From Magnetovibrio sp. (lineage in GTDB: Bacteria; Pseudomonadota; Alphaproteobacteria; Rhodospirillales; Magnetovibrionaceae): a DNA stretch of 64,000 bases. This document shows, piece by piece, positions 26,254 to 34,941 of this stretch. Where the stretch lies: contig JANQJR010000066.1 in the NCBI GenBank assembly GCA_028281525.1, positions 1 to 64,000 of the forward strand. Reading direction: 5' to 3'. The position numbers and the translations under genes were made by a program. The notes under the pieces are model-generated. The model saw only the letters and a list, made by a program, of their open reading frames with translations. It did not search any database and was not told the origin of the DNA. Position 1 is the first letter of the stretch; every line of letters begins with the position of its first letter.

Positions 26254-26619
26254 ATGTCCATCGAACTGTCCGAACTGGATGCCTTGGATTTGTGGCGGCG
26301 CGCCATCGTCAGCAGTGTGCGCCTTGATGCCCCGGATTTGACGGCGCGGCAAATGTCATTGCTGTTGACCGTTTATCTGACTCCGCCGCCTCACACCGTG
26401 CGTGGCTTGGCCGACGCGTTGAAGGTTTCCAAGCCCGCCATCACCCGCGCGGTGGACCGGCTGAGCGACATGGAACTGGTGCGCCGCAAGGTCGATGACG
26501 AAGACCGCCGTTCGGTCTTGATCCAACGCACCGTCAAAGGATCGGTGTTCCTGCGTGAATACGGTGAACTGATCGTCGCCGCCGCACGCGGCATTGGCAA
26601 TACTGTGGACCAGTCCTGA
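26254..26619 (+). CDS. MarR family transcriptional regulator
   Basis: A 121-residue winged-helix protein. LTARQMSLLLTVYL is the first helix of the domain, GLADALKVSKPAITRAVDRL is the recognition helix region and RKVDDEDRRSVLIQRT is the wing. At 121 residues it is a little shorter than typical MarR proteins because the terminal dimerisation helices are abbreviated. No divergent target gene is beside it and its ligand is unknown. A terminator hairpin follows the stop. Confidence 0.87.
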   Translation: MSIELSELDALDLWRRAIVSSVRLDAPDLTARQMSLLLTVYLTPPPHTVRGLADALKVSKPAITRAVDRLSDMELVRRKVDDEDRRSVLIQRTVKGSVFLREYGELIVAAARGIGNTVDQS

Positions 26620-26639
26620 TCCGGCCCACCCGCCAAAGC

Positions 26640-26685
26640 AAAACCGCGCCCAGACCTGACTTAAACAGGAGCGCGGTTTTTAATT
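26640..26685 (+). terminator. Intrinsic terminator after the MarR gene
   Basis: AAAACCGCGC (26640-26649) and GCGCGGTTTT (26671-26680) form a perfect 10-bp stem with a 21-base loop, ending in a T run. It may serve both the MarR gene and the convergent gene at 26701. Confidence 0.75.
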
Positions 26686-26700
26686 GCCGGCTATTTTATC

Positions 26701-27729
26701 TTAAGCCTCGCGGATGCGGGAGCGCCGACCCGAAGGTGGGCGGTAGGCCGTGAGATAGGAAAGCTCCGCTTCGATGCCACGCGGCGTGATGCCCAAATCT
26801 TGAGCCACCGGATTGTCGCCGCTGAGCACGTTGTCGGTGCGCAGCAGTTTGACTTGGTCGCGGGTCAGCGGCTTGCCGGGTACGAGTTCCATGAAAAAGG
26901 CCATGATGGTGGCCATTGCGAAGGGGATCGGCATCAGAATGCGGTCACGCTGGATGGTTTTGAGCATCAATTCCATCAATTCGCGGAAGGAATAGATCCG
27001 GGGTCCGCAAAGCTCATAAATCTTGCCCCGTGCGCCTGGGTTCCCAAGTCCCTCAAGCACTGCATCGGCCACATCGCCGACGAAAATCGGCTGGAATTTC
27101 GGTCCGCCGGAATCACAAAATTCGTAATTGATGTTTCCGTAAGCCGAGCCTTCGCTGGATTTCATGCTGACACGGGGAAAGAGCGAGCAGCCGATGACCG
27201 GCAGCGCCGGGCTCAAGCGCGCCATGGCGGCGAACATGTTGAAGAAGTTGTCGTCCGGGCCGACGATGATCGAGGGACGCAGAATCACGGCCTCGGGAAA
27301 TGCGGACAACACCGCCTGTTCGCCTTCGGCCTTGGTTTTGGCGTAAACGGCATCGGACTGGGCATCCGCACCCAGGGCGGAAACCTGAACCATGGCCGTT
27401 GCCCCCGCCGCCTTGGCGGCCTTGGCGATGTTACCCGCCCCCTCGACATGGGCGCGCTGGAAGGTGTTGCGCCCGAACGGAGCCAGGAGGCCGACGCAGT
27501 TGACCACCGTGTCGGCATCGGCAACGGCGCGTTCGACCTCTTCGATCACGGCGACATTGGCCTTCACGGTGACGATCTGGCCGGGGTCGCCCAGGGGCTT
27601 CAAAAAGATCGCGGCTTCTGGGTCGCGGCAGGCAACGCGCACCCGGGCGCCTTGTTGCGCCAAGCGTTGCACGATGTGTCTGCCGACGAAGCCGTTGCCG
27701 CCGAAAACGGTGACCAGACGTCCAGGCAT
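26701..27729 (-). CDS. NAD(P)-binding protein, complex I NDUFA9-like family
   Basis: A 342-residue atypical short-chain dehydrogenase. The Rossmann motif VFGGNGFVGRH (8-18) binds NAD(P), and VQVSALGADAQSDAVYAKTKAEGE carries the Tyr-x-x-x-Lys in altered spacing. VILRPSIIVGPDDNFFN and the closing ITPRGIEAELSYL are typical of the bacterial relatives of mitochondrial NDUFA9. In mitochondria this is an accessory subunit of NADH dehydrogenase; in alphaproteobacteria the homologue is near-universal but its role is less certain. GGAGGG precedes the ATG. A methyltransferase gene lies just upstream on the same strand, so the two are probably one operon. Confidence 0.88.
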   Translation of the reverse strand: MPGRLVTVFGGNGFVGRHIVQRLAQQGARVRVACRDPEAAIFLKPLGDPGQIVTVKANVAVIEEVERAVADADTVVNCVGLLAPFGRNTFQRAHVEGAGNIAKAAKAAGATAMVQVSALGADAQSDAVYAKTKAEGEQAVLSAFPEAVILRPSIIVGPDDNFFNMFAAMARLSPALPVIGCSLFPRVSMKSSEGSAYGNINYEFCDSGGPKFQPIFVGDVADAVLEGLGNPGARGKIYELCGPRIYSFRELMELMLKTIQRDRILMPIPFAMATIMAFFMELVPGKPLTRDQVKLLRTDNVLSGDNPVAQDLGITPRGIEAELSYLTAYRPPSGRRSRIREA

Positions 27730-27782
27730 GATGTCCCTCCAATAGATAAATATGTGCCTCTCAAGACCCGATATTCGCGCCC

Positions 27783-28406
27783 TTACGCGCGCCTCGCAAC
27801 CCCCTTGTAGTGATAAGTCAGCAGTTTTGGGCCCTCCAGATAACCGGTTTCCAAGCTTTCGATGTCAAACCCCGCGGCTGCGATCAGGTCATCCGGGCGG
27901 CGGTTGAGCTGGCACCCCCCGGCGATGCACGACCAAGCCCCGGTCAAGCGGTCCTGCCAACGGCCCAAATGTTCATCCGGGGCGCGGCCGTGTTCGACGA
28001 ACAGCAGCTTGCCACCGGGCTTTAGGACTCTGTACATTCCTTGCAATGCTTTTGGGGGGTCGGGGATCGTGCACAGCGTCCAGGTGGTGACGACCGTGTC
28101 CACGCTGGCGTCTTCAAGCGGGATGTCTTCGCCCTTGAGGCTTAAGAATTCGACTTCAAACGGGGTATTCTTGGCCTTGGGTTCGGCTTTGCGCACGAGC
28201 TTATCATGGGGTTCCAGCGCATAAAGCTTGTCGATGTCGGCTGAGTAGTAGGGGATGTTTAACCCTGAACCTGCGCCGATCTCCAACACTGCGCCCTGGG
28301 CTTGGGGGATCACTTGTTCGCGCTCCCGGCTCGCCATCGGTGCGCGCATGGCGAGGTCGAGCAAATGCGGCAGCACGTGCCGGTCGTAGTGGTCTCTCAA
28401 TCCCAT
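27783..28406 (-). CDS. Class I SAM-dependent methyltransferase (METTL7/UbiE-like)
   Basis: A 207-residue enzyme with the seven-strand methyltransferase fold. Motif I is VLEIGAGSGLNIPYY (about 40-54), the acidic end of beta2 is YALEPHD, motif II is DTVVTTWTLCTIPDP, and LKPGGKLLFVEHG is motif III. The C-terminal part with GCQLNRRPDDLIAAAGF resembles small-molecule or lipid methyltransferases of the METTL7 group. The substrate is not evident. It is transcribed ahead of the NDUFA9-like gene with 53 bases between them. Confidence 0.86.
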   Translation of the reverse strand: MGLRDHYDRHVLPHLLDLAMRAPMASREREQVIPQAQGAVLEIGAGSGLNIPYYSADIDKLYALEPHDKLVRKAEPKAKNTPFEVEFLSLKGEDIPLEDASVDTVVTTWTLCTIPDPPKALQGMYRVLKPGGKLLFVEHGRAPDEHLGRWQDRLTGAWSCIAGGCQLNRRPDDLIAAAGFDIESLETGYLEGPKLLTYHYKGVARRA

Positions 28407-28462
28407 GATCCAAACTTAGGGTTTTTGCCGCGCAACAAAAGAAAAAAAGCAGCGATATCCGG

Positions 28463-28491
28463 TTGACATCCAAGGCCCGGCGCTTTAGTTC
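28463..28491 (+). promoter_or_regulatory. Possible sigma-70-type promoter of tRNA-Leu
   Basis: A perfect TTGACA (28463-28468) is followed after 17 bases by TAGTTC, about 50 bases upstream of the tRNA. The -35 is convincing and the -10 weak. Confidence 0.4.
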
Positions 28492-28542
28492 ATGCGCCGG
28501 ACGTGCCGGACTGTTTGGCCGGAACGGGCCAGCCTCCCCTGT

Positions 28543-28629
28543 GCCCAGGTGGCGGAATTGGTAGACGCGCAGGTTTCAGGTACCTGTGGCCGCAAGGCCG
28601 TGGAAGTTCGAGTCTTCTCCTGGGCACCA
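28543..28629 (+). tRNA. tRNA-Leu(CAG)
   Basis: An 87-base class II tRNA with encoded CCA. Acceptor GCCCAGG pairs with CCTGGGC. The anticodon stem CAGGT/ACCTG encloses TTCAGGT, giving anticodon CAG (leucine, codon CTG). The variable arm TGGCCGCAAGGCCGT forms its own stem, and the T-arm surrounds TTCGAGT. The ribonuclease D gene starts 118 bases downstream. Confidence 0.96.
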
Positions 28630-28747
28630 CTCCTTTGATACGCTATGGTTGATATTCCAAGGTAGGGGGGCCGGATCGCCAGATCGCCGGAATTTACGCG
28701 TGGCAGGTACGCGGCTCACCGGAAACGGATCGAAAGGCCGCACATTC

Positions 28748-29383
28748 ATGAGCCCGAACGCGAAAGCTCCGGAAATCAACCTGTATAAAAACGACCTGCC
28801 CGATGGCCTCGTCTTTCAAGACGCCATCGCCGTGGATTCGGAGGCCATGGGACTCAACCCGTATCGCGACCGCCTGTGCGTGGTGCAGTTGTCGGGGGGT
28901 GACGGGGTTTGTCATCTGGTGCAGATCGCGCCGGGGCAGACCGAAGCGCCGAACCTGAAACGCCTGATGGAAGACGAGGGCGTGGTCAAAATCTTCCATT
29001 ACGCGCGTTTTGATGTGATGATCTTGAAGTATGCCTTGGGCATCCGCACCAATCCGGTGTTTTGCACCAAGATCGCGTCCAAATTGGCGCGCACCTATAC
29101 CGACAAGCACGGCTATAAGGACGTCTGCAGAGAATTGGCCGGGGTGGAGATTTCCAAGGAACAGCAGTCCTCGGATTGGGGACACGATACGCTGAGCGAA
29201 GAGCAACTTATGTACGCCGCCACGGATGTTTTGTATCTGCACACCGTGCGTGAAAAGCTGATCGAAATGCTGGCGCGCGAAGGCCGGACCGAACTGGCGC
29301 AGGCGTGTTTCGATTTTTTGCATACCCGCACGGATTTGGATTTGGCGGGTTGGCCCGAAGTGGATATCTTCGCCCACAAGTAA
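28748..29383 (+). CDS. rnd: Ribonuclease D-like 3'-5' exonuclease
   Basis: A 211-residue DEDDy exonuclease acting on RNA 3' ends, for example in tRNA maturation. Exo I is AVDSEAMGL with Asp30 and Glu32, Exo II is FHYARFDVMIL and Exo III is YAATDVLYL with the Tyr and Asp. The protein consists of the exonuclease domain only and lacks the HRDC domains of the 375-residue E. coli enzyme; this short form is common in alphaproteobacteria. The ATG at 28748 starts the conserved part. Its position just after tRNA-Leu fits a role in RNA processing but does not prove it. Confidence 0.9.
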   Translation: MSPNAKAPEINLYKNDLPDGLVFQDAIAVDSEAMGLNPYRDRLCVVQLSGGDGVCHLVQIAPGQTEAPNLKRLMEDEGVVKIFHYARFDVMILKYALGIRTNPVFCTKIASKLARTYTDKHGYKDVCRELAGVEISKEQQSSDWGHDTLSEEQLMYAATDVLYLHTVREKLIEMLAREGRTELAQACFDFLHTRTDLDLAGWPEVDIFAHK

Positions 29384-29527
29384 CGTGTATGGCGAGTTCA
29401 GGTTTGAGCCTGTATTGAGGCCATATGTTATTGATTTTAAGGGGCTGGAAAGACTTACGGGTTAAGATGGCCCCGTTCCCGGGACCCGCCCTTCGGGCTC
29501 GTTTTGAACAGTGGAGCACCGCCGCAC

Positions 29528-30508
29528 ATGGCGCAGACGAAAAGCCAGGACATCATGAACGCGGATTTGGATACGGCGCGTCGCGTGCTGAAGACCGAAG
29601 CGGACGCGCTCGACGCGCTGGCCGTCAGCCTGAACGGCCCGTTCACAGATGCCCTGGATATGATCAGCGCGGCATCCGGCCGGGTGATCGTCACCGGCAT
29701 GGGCAAAAGCGGCCATATCGCCAATAAAATCGCCGCGACCCTGGCTTCGACGGGCCAGCCGGCGTTCTTCGTTCATCCCGGCGAAGCCAGCCATGGCGAT
29801 CTTGGTATGGTGCGAACCGACGACGTGGTGTTGGCGCTCAGCAATTCCGGGGAAACGTCGGAACTGTCCGACATCATTGCATTTACCCGGCGCTATCGCA
29901 TCGGTCTGATCGGTATGACTGGTGGTGCGGAATCCACTCTGGCTACGGCCTCTGACGTGGCTCTGGTCATTCCCAACAGTCCCGAAGCCTGTTCCATCGG
30001 CATGGCGCCGACCACATCGACCACGGTGATGTTGGCGCTGGGCGATGCGTTGGCGGTGTGTTTGCTGGAACGCAAGGGCTTCACCGCCCAGGATTTCCGC
30101 AATTTCCACCCGGGCGGCAAACTCGGTCAGCGCCTCTTGCGCGTCGCGGACTTGATGCATACCGGAGACCAGTTGCCGCTGATCGCTGCGGACACGCCGA
30201 TGTCGGACGCGCTGATCGAAATGACCCAGAAAAGTTTTGGCGTGGTCGGCGTGGTTGCGCCGGATGGCAAGCTGCAAGGGATCATTACCGACGGCGATTT
30301 ACGCCGTCATATGAGCAAGGACCTGATCGACCAGGTTGCGGGAGAGGTCATGACCCAAGGTTGCGTCTCGGTTCAGCCCGCGCAAATCGCCAGTGAAGCC
30401 TTGGCGGTGATGAACGAACGCAAGATCACGTCGCTGTTTTGTGTGGAAAACGATCAACCGGTGGGCATTTTGCACATTCACGATTGCCTGCGCGCCGGGG
30501 TGGCTTGA
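29528..30508 (+). CDS. kdsD: Arabinose-5-phosphate isomerase (KdsD/KpsF family)
   Basis: Converts ribulose-5-phosphate to arabinose-5-phosphate, the first step of Kdo synthesis for lipopolysaccharide. The 326-residue product has an N-terminal SIS domain (VIVTGMGKSGHIANKIAATL; ALSNSGETSELSDI) with the conserved PTTSTTVMLALGDALAV, then two CBS domains from about residue 205. The ATG at 29528 follows GGAG; a TTG eight codons upstream and an ATG nine codons downstream are alternatives. It leads the run kdsD-lptC-lptA-lptB, with lptC three bases after its stop. Confidence 0.93.
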   Translation: MAQTKSQDIMNADLDTARRVLKTEADALDALAVSLNGPFTDALDMISAASGRVIVTGMGKSGHIANKIAATLASTGQPAFFVHPGEASHGDLGMVRTDDVVLALSNSGETSELSDIIAFTRRYRIGLIGMTGGAESTLATASDVALVIPNSPEACSIGMAPTTSTTVMLALGDALAVCLLERKGFTAQDFRNFHPGGKLGQRLLRVADLMHTGDQLPLIAADTPMSDALIEMTQKSFGVVGVVAPDGKLQGIITDGDLRRHMSKDLIDQVAGEVMTQGCVSVQPAQIASEALAVMNERKITSLFCVENDQPVGILHIHDCLRAGVA

Positions 30509-30511
30509 GCC

Positions 30512-31249
30512 ATGAGCATCGGTCCCGGCCCCCAGGAACCGGCGTCCGGCGAACTGAGCGACCCGGAAAAAAGCGCCAGCCCACTTGCTGCCAATCTGGT
30601 CGGTGGCGAAGAAGCGCGCTCCGTCGCGGGCAAAGACGCTTCGGTGCGTCCGCATGCGCGCGCCGGCGGCGGCTATTCCCGCTTTGTCGTCTGGATGAAA
30701 TACCTATTGCCGTTTTTCGCCATCGCCGTGATTGCGCTCATCATCATATGGCCGCGTTTGAAAAGCGAAGATACCTTCCGCATTGGTTTTTCGTCGGTGC
30801 GTCTGTCGGGTTCGGCGGAGCCTGGGGTGGACAATGCGCGCTACATGGGTACGGACGAAAACCGCCGCCCCTATTCCATCACCGCCGATTTGGCGCGCAT
30901 CGAACAGGAAGGCGAATACAGCCTGGAGATGCCCAAGGCCGATTTGACCATGGAAGACGGTACCTGGCTGGTGATGACTGCCGACAATGGTCGGTTCTTT
31001 CAAGACCGCCAGGAGTTGGAGCTGAGCGGTGCGGTCAACCTTTTCCATGACACCGGCTACGAAATTTCCACAGAGGAGTTGATGATGGACTTGGCGCGCA
31101 ACAGCGCCGAGAGCCACACGCCCGTATCCGGACACGGCCCTTTCGGTGAATTGCGTTCCCAAGGTCTCAAGCTGATCGACAAGGGCCGGGTCATTTATTT
31201 CACCGGGCCCGCGGAATTGATTCTCTATCCGGCGAACAGCGCGGAATGA
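30512..31249 (+). CDS. lptC: LPS export protein LptC
   Basis: Bitopic inner-membrane protein that passes lipopolysaccharide from the LptBFG transporter to LptA. The 245-residue product has a hydrophilic cytoplasmic leader of about 55 residues, one transmembrane helix (about 65-85, YLLPFFAIAVIALIIIW) and a periplasmic beta-jellyroll. Blocks such as YSITADLARIEQEGEYSLEMP and FFQDRQELELSGAVNLFHDTGYE match the LptC family in shape. The long cytoplasmic leader is typical of alphaproteobacteria. It starts three bases after kdsD and overlaps lptA, showing tight coupling. Confidence 0.87.
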   Translation: MSIGPGPQEPASGELSDPEKSASPLAANLVGGEEARSVAGKDASVRPHARAGGGYSRFVVWMKYLLPFFAIAVIALIIIWPRLKSEDTFRIGFSSVRLSGSAEPGVDNARYMGTDENRRPYSITADLARIEQEGEYSLEMPKADLTMEDGTWLVMTADNGRFFQDRQELELSGAVNLFHDTGYEISTEELMMDLARNSAESHTPVSGHGPFGELRSQGLKLIDKGRVIYFTGPAELILYPANSAE

Positions 31250-32157
31250 TGCCGCATATGGCAGACAAAGAAGAAGACAGGCAAAGAAAAATGGGCATGA
31301 AGATATTTATCCCCTGGGTCGTGATGGCGATAGTCAGCTTGGTGTGGGCCGCGCCGCTACAGGCGCAAGGGCTCGATCTCAAAAGCGAGGATGGCCAACC
31401 CATCGCCATCGATGCGCAGGGTGGGATCGAGTGGCGCCAAGACGACCAAGTGTTTATCGCCGCCGGGCCGGCCACCGCAACACAAGGCGATTTTGTCATC
31501 GATGCGGACGAGATGCACGCCTACTATCGCGACGCCGAAGACGGCGGCAGCGAAATTTTCCGCCTGGACGCCATTGGCACCGTCAAAATCACCTCGCCCG
31601 GTCGCGTCGCCACCGGCGGTCACGCCATCTACGACGTCGATAAAGCCGTGGTGGTGCTCAAAGAAGGCAATCCGGTGAAGATGATTTCCGGCGGTGATGT
31701 GATCATCGCGCGGCAGCAATTGGAGTTTTGGGAAACACGCCAATTGGCTGTGGCGCGCGGCGGTGCGCAGGCCGCACGGGCCGACAAACGCATCCGTGCC
31801 GACGTCATGACCGCGCACTTCAAGAAGGACGAATCGGGCAAATCCAGCGTCGAACTGATTGAAGCTTTTGACAATGTTCGCATTGACACGGCCGAAGAAC
31901 AGGTATTTTCTGATCGTGGTGCATATAATGTGCCAACTGGACTTGCTCGGCTCACCGGTTCGGTTAGAATTGTGCGGGGCACCAATCAGATTAATGGCTG
32001 CAGCGCGGACATCGATCTGAACACCGGCGTCAGCCGGCTGAACAGTTGCGAAGGTGCGCCCGTGCAAGGCGCCACAGCCCCCCGCAGCGTTCCGGGCGCG
32101 GCCCCCGCAACTCCAGGCCGGGTCCACGGCGTCTTGAGCCCGAAGGACCAGGAATAA
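31246..32157 (+). CDS. lptA: LPS transport periplasmic protein LptA (OstA-like)
   Basis: Periplasmic bridge component that carries lipopolysaccharide across the periplasm. The 303-residue product has a signal peptide (MGMKIFIPWVVMAIVSLVWA, cleaved near APLQAQG) preceded by a short charged leader. An OstA domain of repeated beta strands follows (about 60-265; for example QDDQVFIAAGPATATQGDF), with a Pro/Ala-rich tail. The start at 31246 overlaps the lptC stop (ATGA); ATGs at 31258 or 31291 are possible and the last would begin the signal peptide directly. lptB follows after 47 bases. Confidence 0.86.
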   Translation: MMPHMADKEEDRQRKMGMKIFIPWVVMAIVSLVWAAPLQAQGLDLKSEDGQPIAIDAQGGIEWRQDDQVFIAAGPATATQGDFVIDADEMHAYYRDAEDGGSEIFRLDAIGTVKITSPGRVATGGHAIYDVDKAVVVLKEGNPVKMISGGDVIIARQQLEFWETRQLAVARGGAQAARADKRIRADVMTAHFKKDESGKSSVELIEAFDNVRIDTAEEQVFSDRGAYNVPTGLARLTGSVRIVRGTNQINGCSADIDLNTGVSRLNSCEGAPVQGATAPRSVPGAAPATPGRVHGVLSPKDQE

Positions 32158-32204
32158 TCCGCCCATCTGGACGGGAACGTGTGTGACTTGAGGTAACAAC
32201 GCAT

Positions 32205-32996
32205 ATGGATGACAGCCGCGATAATCAGGCCCTGCCCGCTATGAAAGTGGTCGCGGACGCCGATGCGGAGTCCGGGCGCGGGTTGATCGCGCAAACCCTG
32301 GGCAAGCGCTATAAAAAACGCCCGGTGGTCTCGGACGTTTCGATGACCATCCAGCGCGGCGAGGCGGTGGGCCTGCTGGGGCCCAACGGCGCTGGCAAAA
32401 CCACCTGTTTTTACATGATCACCGGCTTGGTTCAGCCCGATTACGGACGCATCGTTCTGGACGGTGAAGACATCACCAACTTGCCCATGTACCGCCGCGC
32501 GCGTCTGGGCATCGGGTATTTGCCCCAAGAAGCGTCCATCTTCCGGGGCTTGAGTGTCGAAGACAACATCCGCGCGGTGCTGGAAGTGGTCGAACCCCAG
32601 CGTGAAGCCCGTGAAACCATGTTGGATTCCTTGCTGGCTGAATTCTCCATCACGCACCTGCGCCGCACGCCGTCCCTGGCGTTGTCGGGTGGGGAGCGCC
32701 GCCGCGTCGAGATCGCGCGCTGTTTGGCGTCCAACCCGCATTTCATTTTGCTCGACGAACCGTTTGCCGGAATCGACCCCATCGCGGTGGGCGATATCCG
32801 TGATTTGGTCGGCCATCTCAAGGACCGCGGCATCGGCGTGTTGATCACGGACCACAACGTTCGCGAAACCCTGGATGTGATCGACCGGGCCTATATCATT
32901 CACAATGGCATGATGTTGATGGAGGGCGCGCCTTCCGACATCGTCGGCAACGAAGATGTACGGCGCGTATATCTTGGTGACCGGTTTAGCCTGTAG
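32205..32996 (+). CDS. lptB: LPS export ABC transporter ATPase LptB
   Basis: Cytoplasmic ATPase of the LptBFG complex that extracts lipopolysaccharide from the inner membrane. The 263-residue product has Walker [10 protein letters not shown] (59-67), the Q-loop near [12 protein letters not shown], signature [13 protein letters not shown], Walker B FILLDEPF and switch His in TDHNVRETL. About 25 extra N-terminal residues precede the usual start of the domain, as in other alphaproteobacteria. It lies between lptA and rpoN in the classical order. Confidence 0.95.
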   Translation: MDDSRDNQALPAMKVVADADAESGRGLIAQTLGKRYKKRPVVSDVSMTIQRGEAVGLLGPNGAGKTTCFYMITGLVQPDYGRIVLDGEDITNLPMYRRARLGIGYLPQEASIFRGLSVEDNIRAVLEVVEPQREARETMLDSLLAEFSITHLRRTPSLALSGGERRRVEIARCLASNPHFILLDEPFAGIDPIAVGDIRDLVGHLKDRGIGVLITDHNVRETLDVIDRAYIIHNGMMLMEGAPSDIVGNEDVRRVYLGDRFSL

Positions 32997-33065
32997 CACA
33001 CGCGCGCGCGCGAACACCCGAACATCGCCGTCCGTCCCCACGGGTAAGGCGGGGAGCTGCCGCCT

Positions 33066-34637
33066 ATGGTTTTAACCCCCAGGCTCGATCTCAGACAATC
33101 CCAGTCGCTGGTGATGACGCCGCAACTGCAGCAGGCGATCAAGCTGCTGCAGTTGACCAACATCGAGCTCAGCGCTTATGTCGAGCAGGAACTTGAACAA
33201 AACCCATTGCTCGACCGGGTCGAACCGGGTGCGGCGGATGCGGATGAAATCCGCGCCGAAGGCGTGGCGGAGCAAGCCTCCGACGCTTTGCCGCAAACGG
33301 AAATCGCCGAACAGGCTGGCGCGGATACCGCGGAGACTTTGCTGCGCTCGTCCGAAACGGGGGAAAATCTGGACACCCAGCAGTCTCTGGACGCCGAAGT
33401 GGACAACGTCTGGACCAACGACGCCAATACCGACGCCCCCGCCGCGCCGGCAGCGGACGGAGGTGATGGGGCCTATGAATCCTGGGGCGGCGCATCCGGA
33501 TCCAACGCCTATGGCGACGACCTGCCGGGGATCGAACAGACCCTGGCGGACGAAGAATCCATGCGTGAGCATCTATTGGGTGAATTGGGCATGCTCGTCG
33601 AGACGCCGATGGAGCGGCTCATCGGCGCGCACCTGATCGACATGCTGGACGAAGCGGGTTACATCCAGGGCGGTTTGGCTGAACTGGCGGAACGTTTGGG
33701 TTGCGGCGTGCAAGACGTCGAAGCGGTGCTAAGCCGGTTGCAAGGTGTCGAACCTCCGGGCATGTTCGCACGCGATCTTGCGGAGTGTTTGGGCCTGCAG
33801 CTCAAAGAGCAGGGCCGTCTGGATCCCGCCATGCAGGCGTTCCTTACGAACTTGGATTTGTTGGCAAAACGCGATCTCAAGGGCCTGATGAAAGCCTGTG
33901 GTGTCGATGAGGAAGATATCCAGGACATGGCCCAGGAGGTCCGTTCCCTGGACCCGCGTCCAGGCCGCGCCTTCAATCACGATGTCGCACAGCCGGTGAT
34001 TCCCGATGTGCTGATGCGTTCCGGCCCCGACGGCGGCTGGCTGGTGGAGCTGAATTCTGAAACCCTGCCACGCGTATTGGTCAATAACATCTACTACGCC
34101 GAAATCAACAAAAGCGCCAAAAACGACCAGGATAAACGCTACATCCAGGATTGCCTGCAGACCGCCAACTGGCTGGTGAAGTCGCTGCACCAGCGCGCCA
34201 CCACAATCTTGAAGGTGTCCAGCGAGATCGTACGCCAGCAGGACGGCTTTTTCCGCCATGGCGTGTCGGCCTTGAAACCACTGGTGCTGCGCGATATCGC
34301 CGACGTCATTGAAATGCACGAAAGCACGGTTTCGCGCGTGACGTCGAATAAATTCATCGCCACGCCCAGGGGCATTTTCGAGTTGAAGTATTTCTTCACC
34401 TCTTCCGTTGGCGGCTCAGGCCTGGGTGATGGCCATTCATCGGAAGCTGTGCGCCAGAGAATCAAGGATTTGGTCGATGCCGAGGACCCCAAAAAGGTCC
34501 TTTCTGACGATAAAATCGTCGTGATTTTAAAGGCCGAAGGCATAGAAGTGGCCCGCCGAACAGTGGCTAAGTATAGAGATTCATTGGGAATTCCATCTTC
34601 GGTCCAGAGACGGCGCGAAAAGTCTTCCCAACTTTAG
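33066..34637 (+). CDS. rpoN: RNA polymerase sigma-54 factor RpoN
   Basis: Alternative sigma factor that needs AAA+ activators and drives nitrogen, flagellar or other regulons. The 523-residue product has Region I (LRQSQSLVMTPQLQQAIKLL), an acidic Region II (about 55-160) longer than in E. coli, the core-binding domain, and the C-terminal DNA-binding part with ESTVSRVTSNKF and the RpoN box ARRTVAKYRDSLGIPSS. The gene follows lptB in the conserved order and is followed by hpf and ptsN, the usual nitrogen-PTS neighbourhood. No obvious -24/-12 sigma-54 promoter was seen in the window. Confidence 0.96.
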   Translation: MVLTPRLDLRQSQSLVMTPQLQQAIKLLQLTNIELSAYVEQELEQNPLLDRVEPGAADADEIRAEGVAEQASDALPQTEIAEQAGADTAETLLRSSETGENLDTQQSLDAEVDNVWTNDANTDAPAAPAADGGDGAYESWGGASGSNAYGDDLPGIEQTLADEESMREHLLGELGMLVETPMERLIGAHLIDMLDEAGYIQGGLAELAERLGCGVQDVEAVLSRLQGVEPPGMFARDLAECLGLQLKEQGRLDPAMQAFLTNLDLLAKRDLKGLMKACGVDEEDIQDMAQEVRSLDPRPGRAFNHDVAQPVIPDVLMRSGPDGGWLVELNSETLPRVLVNNIYYAEINKSAKNDQDKRYIQDCLQTANWLVKSLHQRATTILKVSSEIVRQQDGFFRHGVSALKPLVLRDIADVIEMHESTVSRVTSNKFIATPRGIFELKYFFTSSVGGSGLGDGHSSEAVRQRIKDLVDAEDPKKVLSDDKIVVILKAEGIEVARRTVAKYRDSLGIPSSVQRRREKSSQL

Positions 34638-34941
34638 CGCAAATCGCGCAAAATATGGGCTCAAGACAGGGGACTTGCCCCCTTGACTTCGCCTTACGGG
34701 AGAACTAGTTTCCGCATCTCTTCGGGTCATCGACGAATTGGGTGGCCCGGGCCGTAAGGGGTTGAGACCAGGTATTGAATCCCGGCGAAACCTCCGGGCC
34801 AAAAAGATGGCCCCCAGAGAGCTGGGCCGAGGGGAATTAACCCGGGGACCAGAGTACAACCGAATTGAATTGGATGCGGGTGCGCGGGGCTTCATCGCGG
34901 GCCGGCACCCCTGAAAAGAACGCTTAAGGACCTGCTTTTCA
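34638..34941 (+). ncRNA. Candidate structured leader RNA between rpoN and hpf
   Basis: No convincing gene lies in these 304 bases, yet the sequence is full of short consecutive inverted repeats: CCCGG (34781-34785)/CCGGG (34794-34798), GGGCC (34796-34800)/GGCCC (34809-34813), CCCAG (34813-34817)/CTGGG (34822-34826) and GGGTGC (34878-34883)/GCACCC (34905-34910). They overlap, so alternative folds are possible. It could be a 5' leader of hpf or a small RNA; I do not recognise a known class. Confidence 0.35.

Noticed and set aside
32997..33065. CGCGCGCGCG run between lptB and rpoN as a regulatory element
   Set aside because: A short simple-sequence run in GC-rich DNA; nothing else supports a function.
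34638..34941. 6S RNA or another named RNA between rpoN and hpf
   Set aside because: No long closing stem with a central bubble could be folded by eye, so a named class cannot be supported; it is reported only as a structured leader candidate.
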